Of a DNA stretch of 64,000 bases, positions 33,184 through 42,118 are shown piece after piece (the first letter of the stretch is position 1; each line of letters starts with the position of its first letter). A program made the translations under genes and the position numbers. The DNA lies in NCBI RefSeq assembly GCF_900129825.1, contig NZ_FQWZ01000003.1:535411-599410 (forward strand), in the 5' to 3' direction. Origin of the DNA: Hydrocarboniphaga daqingensis. Lineage in GTDB: Bacteria > Pseudomonadota > Gammaproteobacteria > Nevskiales > Nevskiaceae. The notes beneath the pieces are model-generated. The model made no database searches, was not told where the DNA came from, and saw nothing but the letters and a program-made list of their open reading frames with translations.

Positions 33184-34617
33184 TCAGTCGTCGACAGCCG
33201 CGCCCGGCACGCCGGTGGCGCCATCGGCGGGGTTGCTGGCCAGGTTGTCACGCACGAAGCGGATATGCCGCCGCAGCACGTACAGCTGGTCGGCAAAGGC
33301 GCCGGGAATCTTGACGTTGATGATGGTCTTCTCGATGTCGTTGAGACGGGCCAGCAGCGCGCTGCGTTGTTCGGGCGTCATCGGCTGCAGCGCGGCGCGC
33401 TCCAGCGTCATCAGCTCGCCGTAGTGTTTGTAAATCCGGCTGTTGATGCGCCACCCGTACAGGTTGGGCGCGTAGCGCAGGCCCGGTACCAGCACCACCA
33501 GTATCGGCACCAGAATCACCGCGGCGCGGCTGACCAGGCTGGCCAGCCAGAACGGTAGATAGCGGTAGGCGATGCCCTTGCCCGACTTGTAGTAGCGCGC
33601 GGCCTCGTTGCCGATCGGATACTCGTTCTGCTTCGGGTTGGGATACTCGCCCGGGTTCTGCAGCAGGCTGCCGGGGCCGTGCACTTCGTGCGCTGCTTCG
33701 ACCAGCAGGTCCGACAGCGCCGGGTGCAGGTCGCGATGCGCGAGCAGCTCTACCGACGGCGCCAGCAAGGTCAGCGCTTGTGCCGGCAGGTTTTCGCCCA
33801 GGTCGAACGTGCCGGCCGGCAGCAGCAGCTTGTCCAGGTAACGGAAACGCCGCTGGTAGGCGTCGCCCTGGACGAAGTCGAACAGCCGTACCTCGTCGGT
33901 GTGCAGCAGCTCGCGCAGCGTGCTGACGCCGACCGAGTCGCCGGACATGAAGATCACATCGACTTGCCGGTCGAGCAGCGCACGCCGTGCCGCATCGCCG
34001 CCGAGGTCCAGCAACGGTGTGTCACCGCCGGGCTCGATGCCGTTGGCGCGCAGCAGCGCCAGCGCCAGCTGGCGCGTCCCAGTACCGGGGCTGCCGATGT
34101 TGATCCGCTTGCCGGCGAAGTCCGACAGCCGCGCCAGCGGGCGCGCACTGCGATAGAACACCATGATCGGCTGACGGAACATGTTGCCGAGCGAGATCAG
34201 CCGGCTGGTGTCGCCCTCGACCTTGACGCCGGCTTGCACCAGCGCCAAGTCGATGCCGCTGCCGTTGTCGATCAGGCGTTCGAGGTTATCGACCGAGCCG
34301 TTGGTGGGGACCACGCGCAGTTCGATGCCGTTGCGGGCCAGGATCTCGCGGTAGCGCTCGGCGGTGCGGAAGAAGTTGCTGCTCTCGGGCCCGCCGGCCA
34401 TCGTCAACGTGCGCGGCGGCGCCGGCCGGATGAAGTGCATCGTTGCGGCGATGGCCAGCGTACTGATCAGGATCACGGGCCCGAGCGTGGCCGCCAGGTC
34501 GCGCCACGAGATGCGCTGCACGCGCAGCAGCTGCTTGCGCCACTGCGCGATGTCGCGCGCGCGGCCGGGATCGGGCTCGGTTTGTGCTGCGGGGCGTTCG
34601 CGCGGTGGTTCGGCCAA
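33184..34617 (-). CDS. Membrane-anchored TAXI-family TRAP solute-binding protein
   Basis: A 477-residue protein with an N-terminal TM helix (about 45-66) instead of a cleaved signal peptide, a TAXI-type periplasmic binding domain (about 70-335; MAGGPESSNFFRTAERY, INIGSPGTGTRQLALALL, QVDVIFMSGDS), and a second TM helix (about 360-383) followed by a cytoplasmic helical tail (about 390-465). Standard TAXI proteins are soluble periplasmic proteins of about 330 residues that feed a DctQM-type permease; none is encoded nearby. This form may be a membrane-bound sensor or binding protein rather than a transport subunit. The cargo is unknown. Confidence 0.88.
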   Translation of the reverse strand: MAEPPRERPAAQTEPDPGRARDIAQWRKQLLRVQRISWRDLAATLGPVILISTLAIAATMHFIRPAPPRTLTMAGGPESSNFFRTAERYREILARNGIELRVVPTNGSVDNLERLIDNGSGIDLALVQAGVKVEGDTSRLISLGNMFRQPIMVFYRSARPLARLSDFAGKRINIGSPGTGTRQLALALLRANGIEPGGDTPLLDLGGDAARRALLDRQVDVIFMSGDSVGVSTLRELLHTDEVRLFDFVQGDAYQRRFRYLDKLLLPAGTFDLGENLPAQALTLLAPSVELLAHRDLHPALSDLLVEAAHEVHGPGSLLQNPGEYPNPKQNEYPIGNEAARYYKSGKGIAYRYLPFWLASLVSRAAVILVPILVVLVPGLRYAPNLYGWRINSRIYKHYGELMTLERAALQPMTPEQRSALLARLNDIEKTIINVKIPGAFADQLYVLRRHIRFVRDNLASNPADGATGVPGAAVDD

Positions 34618-34649
34618 GGCGATGACACTCAGATGGAAACAGCGTGGGA

Positions 34650-34790
34650 GCTTGCCTCAAGCGCGAGCGCTGCGGGAGTGTGGCCGCAAAAGTGAGCCCC
34701 GCGAGACCCTGGGGGGCAGGTCTCGCAGGGCCACCATCCGGCAGGGGGAGGCCGGACCCGCCGATGACGGCGGTAGCGAGCGGTGAAGGG
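34650..34790. promoter_or_regulatory. Cluster of inverted repeats in the divergent 323-bp gap
   Basis: Between the TAXI and MFP starts (34618-34940) lie: GCTTG/CAAGC (34650-34654/34658-34662), GCGAGACC/GGTCTCGC (34701-34708/34719-34726), TCCGG/CCGGA (34737-34741/34752-34756), CCGCCG/CGGCGG (34758-34763/34768-34773) and GCGGTG/CACCGC (34780-34785 approximately, pairing just after). They could be a structured 5' leader or a REP-like element. No protein gene is supported in this gap. Confidence 0.45.
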
Positions 34791-34940
34791 AGGGCACCGC
34801 CACGCAATGAGATACTGGGTTGGGTCTCCGGCGATTCAAGCACAGGCCTTCGATTTATTTTCAAGCCGCAGACGGCATTGCTGGCAAGCCAGCAGCGTCT
34901 GCTGCATTCCCGACACGGCAACGAGCAGGTTCGACGACCG

Positions 34941-36104
34941 ATGAGTTCTTCCAGGCAGACAACAGCGGCGCAGCGCTGGATCGTGGTGTGCGTGCTGGTG
35001 CTGACGGGCGTTGCGCTGACGACGTGGATGCTGACGCGCGACCGTCGCGCAGCGGCACCGACGACGACGCCCGCAGCGGTACCGGTGATGCTGCAGACCG
35101 TGCAGCAGCGCGACGTGCCGCAGTACGCGCGCGGCATCGGCAGCGTGCAGTCGCTGCAGAGCGTTACGCTGCGGCCGCAAGTGGAAGGTGTGCTCGCCGA
35201 AGTTCACTTTGACGAAGGTCAGCTCGTCAGCAAGGGCCAGCTGCTGGCGCGGATCGACGATCGCGAGTACCGCGCCGCGCTGCTGCAGGCACAAGCGCAG
35301 CAGGCCTCGGCCGAGTCGCAGCTGCGCGCTGCCGAGCTCGACCTGCAGCGCTTCACCAGCCTGGCCGGCGAGATGTCGATTCCGCGGCAGACCGTGGAAT
35401 TGCAGGCGGCGCTGGTCGAGCAGCGCCGCGCAGCGGTGCAGGCCGCCGAGGCGGCAGTGGCGACGGCGCAAGTGCGGCTGTCGTATACGCGCATCGTCTC
35501 GCCGGTTGCCGGACGTGTCGGCCTGCGCCGTGTCGACGAAGGTAATCTGGTGCGCACCAGCGACGCTGATGGCTTGGTGACAGTGACGCAAGTCAATCCG
35601 ATCTCGGTGCTGTTTACGCTGCCGCAGGACCGCCTCGGCGACATCGGCATGCAGCGTCGCGACGGCGCCGAGCCGCCGGTCACCGTCAGCGAGCGTGATG
35701 GCGGCGCGACGCTGGCCACCGGGCGGTTGACGACGATCGACAACCAGATCGACGCTGCGACCGGCACGATCCAATTGCGTGCCGAGTTCGCCAATGCCGA
35801 TGGACGTCTGTGGCCGGGTCAGCTGGTCAGTGCGCAGTTGCTGGTCGGCACGCGGCGCGCCGCACTGACGGTGCCGGCGCGCAGCGTGCGGCAGGGGCTC
35901 AACGGTGCCTATGTGTTCCGCGTGCGCGATGCGGTGGCCGACGTCGTGCCGGTGCGCGTTGCATGGCAGGACGATGACCTCGCCGTGATCGATCAGGGCT
36001 TGGAAGCCGGAGATCGCATCGTGGTCGATGGCTATTCGCGGCTGCGCGCGGGTACGCCGGTCAAGGAGCTGACATCGCCGGCCGACGCGGGTACGCCGCA
36101 GTGA
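34941..36104 (+). CDS. RND efflux periplasmic adaptor, second system
   Basis: A 387-residue membrane fusion protein. N-terminal anchor helix (about 12-30, RWIVVCVLVLTGVALTTWML), lipoyl half motif RPQVEGVLAEVHFDEGQLVSKG, a coiled-coil hairpin (about 100-165), second lipoyl half YTRIVSPVAGRVGLRRVDEGNLV, then beta-barrel and membrane-proximal domains. The pattern is close to MdtA-type adaptors that serve MdtB/MdtC-like pumps. ATG 34941 starts the anchor; a longer frame reaches into the structured intergenic region and is rejected. The pump gene starts within the last codons (GTGA overlap). No regulator gene or outer-membrane channel is adjacent. Confidence 0.92.
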   Translation: MSSSRQTTAAQRWIVVCVLVLTGVALTTWMLTRDRRAAAPTTTPAAVPVMLQTVQQRDVPQYARGIGSVQSLQSVTLRPQVEGVLAEVHFDEGQLVSKGQLLARIDDREYRAALLQAQAQQASAESQLRAAELDLQRFTSLAGEMSIPRQTVELQAALVEQRRAAVQAAEAAVATAQVRLSYTRIVSPVAGRVGLRRVDEGNLVRTSDADGLVTVTQVNPISVLFTLPQDRLGDIGMQRRDGAEPPVTVSERDGGATLATGRLTTIDNQIDAATGTIQLRAEFANADGRLWPGQLVSAQLLVGTRRAALTVPARSVRQGLNGAYVFRVRDAVADVVPVRVAWQDDDLAVIDQGLEAGDRIVVDGYSRLRAGTPVKELTSPADAGTPQ

Positions 36105-39100
36105 GCACGGCGCCGAGTCGCGCGCAAGCCGGCCTGATGCGCGCCGGCTTGTCGTCATGGTGCATCGAGCATCCGGTGGCGACGACGCTGCTGACCTGCG
36201 GCGCGCTGCTGCTGGGCTTGCTCGCGTTTCCGCTGCTGCCGGTGGCGCCGCTGCCCGAGGCGGATCTGCCGACGATCCAGGTCAGTGCCAGCTTGCCGGG
36301 TGCCAGCCCCGAGACGATGGCCTCGGCCGTGGCGACACCGTTGGAGTCGCAGCTCAGCTCGGTGCCGGGCATCACCGAAATGACCAGCAACAGCGCGCTC
36401 GGCAGCGTCGGTATCACGCTGCAGTTCGTGCTGAGCAAGGACATCGATACGGCCGCACAAGAAGTCCAGGCCGCCATCAACGCCGTCGCCGGGCGTTTGC
36501 CGCAGGAGTTGCCCAACCTGCCGACCTGGCGCAAGGTCAACCCGAACGACAGCCCGATCCTGGTGCTGCGGATGCAGTCGCCGCTGCTGACGATCCGCGA
36601 GTTGTCGGACTTGGGCGAGACGCTGGTCGCGCGTCAGTTGTCTCAGCTCGACGGCATCGCGCAGATCGACATCAGCGGTCAGCGCAAGCCGGCGCTGCGC
36701 ATCCAAGCCTCGCCGCAGAAGCTGGCCTCGCTGGGCTTGACGATGGGCGACATCCGCAGCGCGGTGCAGAGCGCCAGCGTCAATCAGGCCAAGGGCGCGC
36801 TGTTCGGCGGCGACCGCGTGTCGACGATCACCGCCAACGACCAGCTGTTCGAGCCGGCCGACTACGATGCACTGGTGCTGACGTATCGCAACGGCGTGCC
36901 GGTGCGGCTGGGCGATGTGGCGCGCGTCAGCGTCGGTGCCGAGAACGACTACACGCAAGCACAGCAGAACGGTGAGCCCGGCATTGCGCTGATCATCCGC
37001 CGACAGCCCGGCTCGAACATCGTCGCCGCGGCCGACCGCGTGCTGGCCAAGCTGCCCGAGCTGCGCGGCTTGCTGCCGGCCGGTGTCGAACTGGACGTGT
37101 TGAACGACCGCACGCGGACGATCCGCTCGTCGCTGCACGAGGTCGAGCTGACGCTGGCCGTGACGATCGGCCTGGTCGTGCTGGTCATGGGCTTGTTCCT
37201 GCGCCAGCTGTCGGCGACCGTGATCGTCGCGGCCGTGCTGGTCGTCGCCTTGGTGGCCACCGCAGCGGCGATGTACCTGATGGGCTTTAGCCTGAACAAC
37301 CTGACGCTGGTGGCGCTGGTGGTGGCGGTCGGCTTCGTCGTTGACGATGCGATCGTCGTCGTCGAGAACATCCACCGGCATCTGGAGTCGGGCGAGAGCA
37401 TGCTGCAGGCGGCGCGCAACGGCGCAGCCGAAATCGGCTTCACCGTCGTGTCGATCAGCTTTTCATTGATCGCCGCATTCATTCCCTTGCTGTTCATGGG
37501 CGGCATCGTCGGCCGCTTGTTCCGCGAGTTTTCGCTGACGATGACGGCGGCGATCCTGGTATCGGTCGTGGCCTCGCTGACGGTGGCGCCGATGCTGGCA
37601 TCGCGCTTCATGCGGGCGCTACCGTCACACGCCGACGCTAAGCCCGGCTTTTCCGACCGCCTGCTGGCCTGCTACGACCGCGCGTTGCAGTGGGCGCTGT
37701 CCCACCAGCGCACGATGCTGCTGCTGTTCGGGATCACCGTCGCCGCAGCGGCCGCCAGCTACGTCTGGGTGCCGAAAGGCTTCTTCCCGCTGCAGGACAC
37801 CGCGTTCATCGTCGGCACCACGCAAGCGTCCGAAGACATCAGCTACGACGACATGGTCGCCAAGCATCGGCAGATCGCGCAGATCGTGCTGCGCGACCCG
37901 GCCGTCTCCGGCTTCAACCAGTCGGTCGGCGGTGGCTTCGGCAGCCAGACGCTGGCCAGTGGCCGCTTCTTCATCGTGCTGAAGGATCGTCGCGATCGCG
38001 ATGTATCGGCGGAAGACTTCATCGAGCGCATCCGGCCGCAGGTCGCCGAAGTGCCCGGCATCCAGTTGTTCTTGCGCACCGCGCAGGACATCAATCTTGG
38101 CGCCGGTGGCGGTCGCGCTCAGTACGTCTATGTGCTGAAGGGGCCAGACAGCGCCGAGCTGTCCGAATGGGCCAACCGGCTGACCGACCGGCTGCGGCAG
38201 ATTCCTGGCTTGCGCGATGTATCCAACGACCAGCAGCGCGGCGCGTCGATCCTGAAGCTGCGTATCGACCGCACCGCGGCGTCGCGTTTCGGCTTGAGCG
38301 CCGCCGACATCGACCAAGCCTTGTACGACGCCTACGGCCAGCGGCAGATCAACGAGTACCAAACCGAAACCAACCAATACCGCGTGATTCTGGAATTCGA
38401 TGAAGCCGCGCGCGGCCGGGAGTTGAGCCTGGAGCAGATTCGTCTGCGGTCGCCGCTGACCGGGCAGATGGTGCCGTTGTCGCTGATCGCGCAGCGCGAT
38501 CCGCTGACATCGGGCGCACTGGCGATCACGCACGACGGCATGTTCCCGTCGGTGAGCCTGTCGTTCAATCTGGTGCCGGGTGTGGCGCTCGGTGATGTCG
38601 TCCGCCAGATCACGCAGGCGCAGCTCGACATGGGATTTCCGGCGACGATCAGCGGCACGTTTCGCGGCAATGCGCAGGCGTTTCAGGCGTCGCTGGCCTC
38701 GCAGCCGCTGCTGATTCTGACGGCGCTGCTGGCGGTCTACATCATCCTTGGCGTGCTGTACGAGAGCTTCGTGCATCCGCTGACGATCCTGTCGACGCTG
38801 CCGTCGGCTGGCATTGGCGCGATCTTGATGCTGTGGGCATTCGGCTTCGACTTTTCGATCATGGCGATGATCGGCATCGTGCTGTTGATCGGCATCGTCA
38901 AAAAGAACGGCATCCTGATCGTCGACTTCGCGCTCGACGCGCAGCGTCAACAGGGCTTGAGTCCGCAGCAGGCGATCCACCAGGCCTGCCTGGTGCGTTT
39001 CCGGCCGATCATGATGACGACGCTGGCCGCGCTGCTCGGCGCCGTTCCCTTGGCACTGGGCTTGGGCACCGGATCGGAGCTGCGTCAGCCGCTGGGCTAT

Positions 39101-39208
39101 GCGGTCGTCGGCGGGCTGCTGATGAGCCAGCTGCTGACGCTGTTCACGACGCCGGTGGTGTACCTCGCGCTGGATCGCTTGTTTCATCGCCATGCACCGC
39201 GCGACTAA
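36101..39208 (+). CDS. RND efflux transporter (MdtB/MdtC-like)
   Basis: A 1035-residue RND pump with twelve predicted TM helices in two halves. TM1 follows WCIEHPVATTLLTCGALLLG; the proton-relay motif VGFVVDDAIVVVENIHRHLESGES is in TM4; the second half has IVLLIGIVKKNGILIVDFALDAQ. The layout and adaptor type are like the MdtABC subfamily, though only one pump gene is present here whereas MdtB and MdtC normally form a heteromer. GTG 36101 overlaps the adaptor stop. The end of the gene forms a perfect 15-bp hairpin with its stop codon in the loop (separate entry). Confidence 0.94.
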   Translation: MSTAPSRAQAGLMRAGLSSWCIEHPVATTLLTCGALLLGLLAFPLLPVAPLPEADLPTIQVSASLPGASPETMASAVATPLESQLSSVPGITEMTSNSALGSVGITLQFVLSKDIDTAAQEVQAAINAVAGRLPQELPNLPTWRKVNPNDSPILVLRMQSPLLTIRELSDLGETLVARQLSQLDGIAQIDISGQRKPALRIQASPQKLASLGLTMGDIRSAVQSASVNQAKGALFGGDRVSTITANDQLFEPADYDALVLTYRNGVPVRLGDVARVSVGAENDYTQAQQNGEPGIALIIRRQPGSNIVAAADRVLAKLPELRGLLPAGVELDVLNDRTRTIRSSLHEVELTLAVTIGLVVLVMGLFLRQLSATVIVAAVLVVALVATAAAMYLMGFSLNNLTLVALVVAVGFVVDDAIVVVENIHRHLESGESMLQAARNGAAEIGFTVVSISFSLIAAFIPLLFMGGIVGRLFREFSLTMTAAILVSVVASLTVAPMLASRFMRALPSHADAKPGFSDRLLACYDRALQWALSHQRTMLLLFGITVAAAAASYVWVPKGFFPLQDTAFIVGTTQASEDISYDDMVAKHRQIAQIVLRDPAVSGFNQSVGGGFGSQTLASGRFFIVLKDRRDRDVSAEDFIERIRPQVAEVPGIQLFLRTAQDINLGAGGGRAQYVYVLKGPDSAELSEWANRLTDRLRQIPGLRDVSNDQQRGASILKLRIDRTAASRFGLSAADIDQALYDAYGQRQINEYQTETNQYRVILEFDEAARGRELSLEQIRLRSPLTGQMVPLSLIAQRDPLTSGALAITHDGMFPSVSLSFNLVPGVALGDVVRQITQAQLDMGFPATISGTFRGNAQAFQASLASQPLLILTALLAVYIILGVLYESFVHPLTILSTLPSAGIGAILMLWAFGFDFSIMAMIGIVLLIGIVKKNGILIVDFALDAQRQQGLSPQQAIHQACLVRFRPIMMTTLAALLGAVPLALGLGTGSELRQPLGYAVVGGLLMSQLLTLFTTPVVYLALDRLFHRHAPRD

Positions 39209-39224
39209 CCGCGCGGTGCATGGC
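39189..39224. terminator. 15-bp perfect inverted repeat with the pump stop codon in its loop
   Basis: Arms 39189-39203 and 39210-39224 are perfect complements (15 bp, GC-rich); the six-base loop ACTAAC contains the TAA stop. It sits between convergent genes (RND pump and beta-lactamase) whose stops are 21 nt apart, so it probably serves both transcripts. No T-tract is present. Confidence 0.6.
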
Positions 39225-39229
39225 CGCCG

Positions 39230-40153
39230 CTACAACCAAGCAGCGACGATACGCCCGACCTCGGCCAATACGGCGTCATCGGCTGCGCGTAGCGGGCCGT
39301 CTGCGACCGGGGCCTCGTAATACGCGGCGATGACCACCGGTGCGGCGGCAGCGCGCCAGATCACGGCGACATCGTGATGCTGATGGGCCAAGCCCGGTGG
39401 AAGCGCGGTGCCGGTTTTATCGCCGACCGCCCAGTGTGACGGCAGGCCGGCACGCAGCCGCGCCGCACCGGTCTGCGTTGCTTGCATCCACTGCCGCAGC
39501 CACTGCTGCGATACGGCACCGAGCACCGGCGATGGCGTTGAGAACAGTCGCAGCACGGTGCGGGCCATCGCATCCGGCGTCGTCGTGTCGCGCAGATCCC
39601 CTGGCGGCACGCGATTCAGCTCCGGCTCGATCCGGTCCAGACGCATCACCTCGTCACCGATTGCGCGGAACCGCGCCGTGACCGCTGCCGGCCCGCCCAA
39701 TGCCGCAATCAGCAGGTTGGCCGCGAGATTGTCGCTGGTCACTTGCGCTGCTTCCGCCAAGTCGACGATGCGCATGCCGCCATCGGCCAGATGCGCGCCG
39801 GTGACCGGCGTGTGCGGCACCAGATCGTCACGCGTGTAACGCAGCACGGTGTCCAGTCGCAGGCCGGCGGTTTCGGCTTCGCGCAGCACCAACGCCGCCA
39901 GCGGCAACTTGAACGTCGAGCACATTGCAAAGCGCTGTTCCGTATTCAGACCGAAGCGGCGCCCCGTGGTGCCATCGATGACCTGCACGCCGATGTGGCC
40001 TCCGGATCGCTGCTGAAGCTGCTGCAGCGCGGCGGTGGCGTCGACGTCGGACAGCGCGGCGGCCGAGGCCGTATTGGGACGCCCGAGCGCGACGGCGGCG
40101 CCCAGTTGCATCAGCAGTCGCCGGCGTACCGGGTTGGGGGATTCGATCGTCAT
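39230..40153 (-). CDS. Class A beta-lactamase
   Basis: A 307-residue periplasmic serine beta-lactamase. All class A motifs are present: S70xxK in FAMCSTFKL, S130DN in QVTSDNLAAN, E166 and N170 in RIEPELNR, and K234TG in VGDKTGTA. The N-terminus VRRRLLMQLGAAVALG with ASA cleavage looks like a Tat signal. The MCSTFK sequence resembles L2-type enzymes of xanthomonad-like bacteria; Cys69 is present but no cysteine follows KTGT, so the C69-C238 disulfide of KPC-type carbapenemases is absent. No AmpR-like regulator gene is adjacent. The spectrum cannot be read from sequence. Confidence 0.93.
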   Translation of the reverse strand: MTIESPNPVRRRLLMQLGAAVALGRPNTASAAALSDVDATAALQQLQQRSGGHIGVQVIDGTTGRRFGLNTEQRFAMCSTFKLPLAALVLREAETAGLRLDTVLRYTRDDLVPHTPVTGAHLADGGMRIVDLAEAAQVTSDNLAANLLIAALGGPAAVTARFRAIGDEVMRLDRIEPELNRVPPGDLRDTTTPDAMARTVLRLFSTPSPVLGAVSQQWLRQWMQATQTGAARLRAGLPSHWAVGDKTGTALPPGLAHQHHDVAVIWRAAAAPVVIAAYYEAPVADGPLRAADDAVLAEVGRIVAAWL

Positions 40154-40213
40154 CGACGGATGCTAGTGCAGCCCGGTGCCATCGCCCAGCGCATCGCGTA
40201 GCATGCGCGCCCG

Positions 40214-40498
40214 TTGTCGACGATCGGATCGGTGCACGTCTTGGAATCCAAATCGCTGCACTGGCAGCAGAATCGCGCGATTGCGCTCGAGTGGTCGGGC
40301 GCGATTCTGGGAATGAGCGGATCGCTGATCATGTCGGTCAATCAGCCCTGGTCGAAGTGGGCCTGGGCGATCTGGCTGGTCAGCAACTTGCTGCTGCTGT
40401 TCTATGCGCTGATGCGCCGCTCGTACGGCTTGATCACGATGCAGGTGTTTTTTACCGGGACCAGCATGCTCGGCTTCTATCGCTGGATCATCGCCTAG
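40214..40498 (+). CDS. Small three-TM membrane protein (PnuC/SWEET-like half)
   Basis: A protein of up to 94 residues with three hydrophobic segments; WAIWLVSNLLLLFYALMRR and GLITMQVFFTGTSMLGFYRW are typical of small half-transporter-like proteins related in appearance to PnuC or SWEET. It resembles the 23614-23847 product (shared (L/I)(E/Q)W, WxxxxSNxL and a Gln in TM3). The start is uncertain: TTG 40214, GTG 40232 or TTG 40241; none has a clear ribosome site. It is followed by about 100 nt before the glycosyltransferase operon. Confidence 0.6.
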   Translation: MSTIGSVHVLESKSLHWQQNRAIALEWSGAILGMSGSLIMSVNQPWSKWAWAIWLVSNLLLLFYALMRRSYGLITMQVFFTGTSMLGFYRWIIA

Positions 40499-40595
40499 CG
40501 GCCATCGCCGCATCGCCGCATCGGCGGACGCCCGGGCATCATTTGCGGCGCCCTGTGCATCCGGTCATGCCCCGGGTCGACGTACTATCAGCGTC

Positions 40596-41321
40596 ATGAC
40601 CGCTCGCGCCACGCCATTGCCGAAAGCGCCATCCGCCCCGCTCGCCGGCTTGTCGGTGATCGTGCCGGTCGGTCCTGGCGACGCGGTGTCACCGGCGCTG
40701 TTGCACCGGCTGCATCACGGACTACCCGCGTCGGCCGAAGTGCTGATCGTGCTGGCGCCGACGGCGATCGCGCCACGCGATGATCAGCTGGGTCCGGCGA
40801 TGCATCTGCTGCACGACGCGACCGGTGGCCGCGCACGCCTGCAGAATCGGGGCGCGGCGCAAGCACGATACGCGGTGCTGTGGTTCGTCCACGCCGACAC
40901 CGTGATCCCATTGGCTGCATTGCAGGCCGCGGCGCGCTTCGTCGACCGCGGCGAATCGGCGCTGGCGTACTTCGACCTGCGGTTCCTGGCCGATGGCCCG
41001 CGCTTGATGGTCGTCAACGCCATGGCCGCCAATCTGCGCAGCCGCTGGCTCAAGCTGCCGTTCGGCGATCAGGGTTTGATGATCCGTCGCGACGACTTTC
41101 AACGGCTCGGCGGCTTCGATGCGCAGCTGCGAGCGGGCGAAGATCACGCTCTGGTGTGGCGTGCTCGGCACGACGGCCTGCCGTTGCGGCGACTGGCGGC
41201 GCCGCTGTACACCAGCGCGCGCAAATACGCCGAACATGGCTGGTTCCGCACCACTGCCTGGCATCTGAGCGCAACCTGGCGCCAGGCGCGCCGCTTCGCG
41301 CGTGACCGGTCTTCGCCGTGA
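40596..41321 (+). CDS. Family 2 glycosyltransferase, selenodomain-associated transferase 2 type
   Basis: A 241-residue GT-A glycosyltransferase similar to TIGR04283 proteins. Visible: LSVIVPVGPGDAVSP at the nucleotide-binding start, GGRARLQNRGAAQA, then WFVHADTVIPL (DxD-like: HAD), and the acceptor-side motif FGDQGLMIRRDDFQRLGGF followed by GEDHALVWRAR. These proteins usually occur beside TIGR04282 transferases, and such a gene closes this operon (45086). The stop overlaps the next start (GTGA). Substrate unknown. Confidence 0.85.
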   Translation: MTARATPLPKAPSAPLAGLSVIVPVGPGDAVSPALLHRLHHGLPASAEVLIVLAPTAIAPRDDQLGPAMHLLHDATGGRARLQNRGAAQARYAVLWFVHADTVIPLAALQAAARFVDRGESALAYFDLRFLADGPRLMVVNAMAANLRSRWLKLPFGDQGLMIRRDDFQRLGGFDAQLRAGEDHALVWRARHDGLPLRRLAAPLYTSARKYAEHGWFRTTAWHLSATWRQARRFARDRSSP

Positions 41322-42118
41322 GCCTGCTCGACGCCATCGTCGTGCACGAAGCACCGCTGCGCCTGGCGGTGTTCGCCGGATTGCTGTTGTTATTGTGGAG
41401 TGTCGAGGCGCGCCGCACGCTGCCGGCGTTGCGACAGTGGCGCAACCTGGGACTGGTGCTAATCGGCACGCTATGTCTGCGCGGCTTGCTGCCGGTGCTG
41501 GCGGTCGGTTTGGCGCTGCGTTTGCAGCAGCAGCCGGTCGGTCTGCTGTCGCTGATCGATGGGCCGCTATGGCTGGAAATCACGCTGGCCGTGCTGATAC
41601 TGGACGCGGCGATCTACGCGCAGCATCGCCTGTTGCATCGCATCCCGCTGCTATGGCGGCTGCACCGCGTCCACCACAGCGATCCGGTGCTCGACGTCAG
41701 CACGGCGCTGCGCTTTCATCCCGCGGAAATCGTATTGTCGATGCTGATCAAGCTGGCCCTGGTCGCTGCGATCGGCGCGTCGCCGGCGGCCGTCGTGATC
41801 TTCGAACTGCTGCTGTCGGCCGGCGCCTTGCTGACGCATGCCGCGATCACGCTCCCGCCTTGGCTGGATCGCCGCTTGCGCTGGCTGCTGGTGACGCCGT
41901 CGATGCATCGCATCCATCACTCGCGCCGTGACGACGATGCACAGCACAACTTCGGTTTCCATCTGTCAGTGTGGGACCGGCTGTTCGGCAGCTATCGCGC
42001 CGAGTCCTTGGACGGTGCAGGGCGGCTGCGGATCGGCGTCGATGGCTTCGACCATGAGTCCGATCCCTCACTGATCGACCTGCTGCTGCAACCACTGCGC
42101 AACCCGAGTTCACGATGA
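41318..42118 (+). CDS. Sterol desaturase / fatty-acid hydroxylase family protein
   Basis: A 266-residue membrane di-iron enzyme. Four hydrophobic segments surround the family's histidine boxes: AIYAQHRLLHRIPLLWRLHRVHHSD (HxxxH and HxxHH) and VTPSMHRIHHSRRDDDAQHNFGFHLSVWD (HxxHH). Such enzymes hydroxylate or desaturate lipids, for example carotenoids, sterols or acyl chains. The GTG start at 41318 overlaps the preceding glycosyltransferase stop, and its own stop overlaps the next start, so it belongs to this operon although it is not a usual member of the selenodomain-transferase clusters. Confidence 0.88.
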   Translation: MSLLDAIVVHEAPLRLAVFAGLLLLLWSVEARRTLPALRQWRNLGLVLIGTLCLRGLLPVLAVGLALRLQQQPVGLLSLIDGPLWLEITLAVLILDAAIYAQHRLLHRIPLLWRLHRVHHSDPVLDVSTALRFHPAEIVLSMLIKLALVAAIGASPAAVVIFELLLSAGALLTHAAITLPPWLDRRLRWLLVTPSMHRIHHSRRDDDAQHNFGFHLSVWDRLFGSYRAESLDGAGRLRIGVDGFDHESDPSLIDLLLQPLRNPSSR

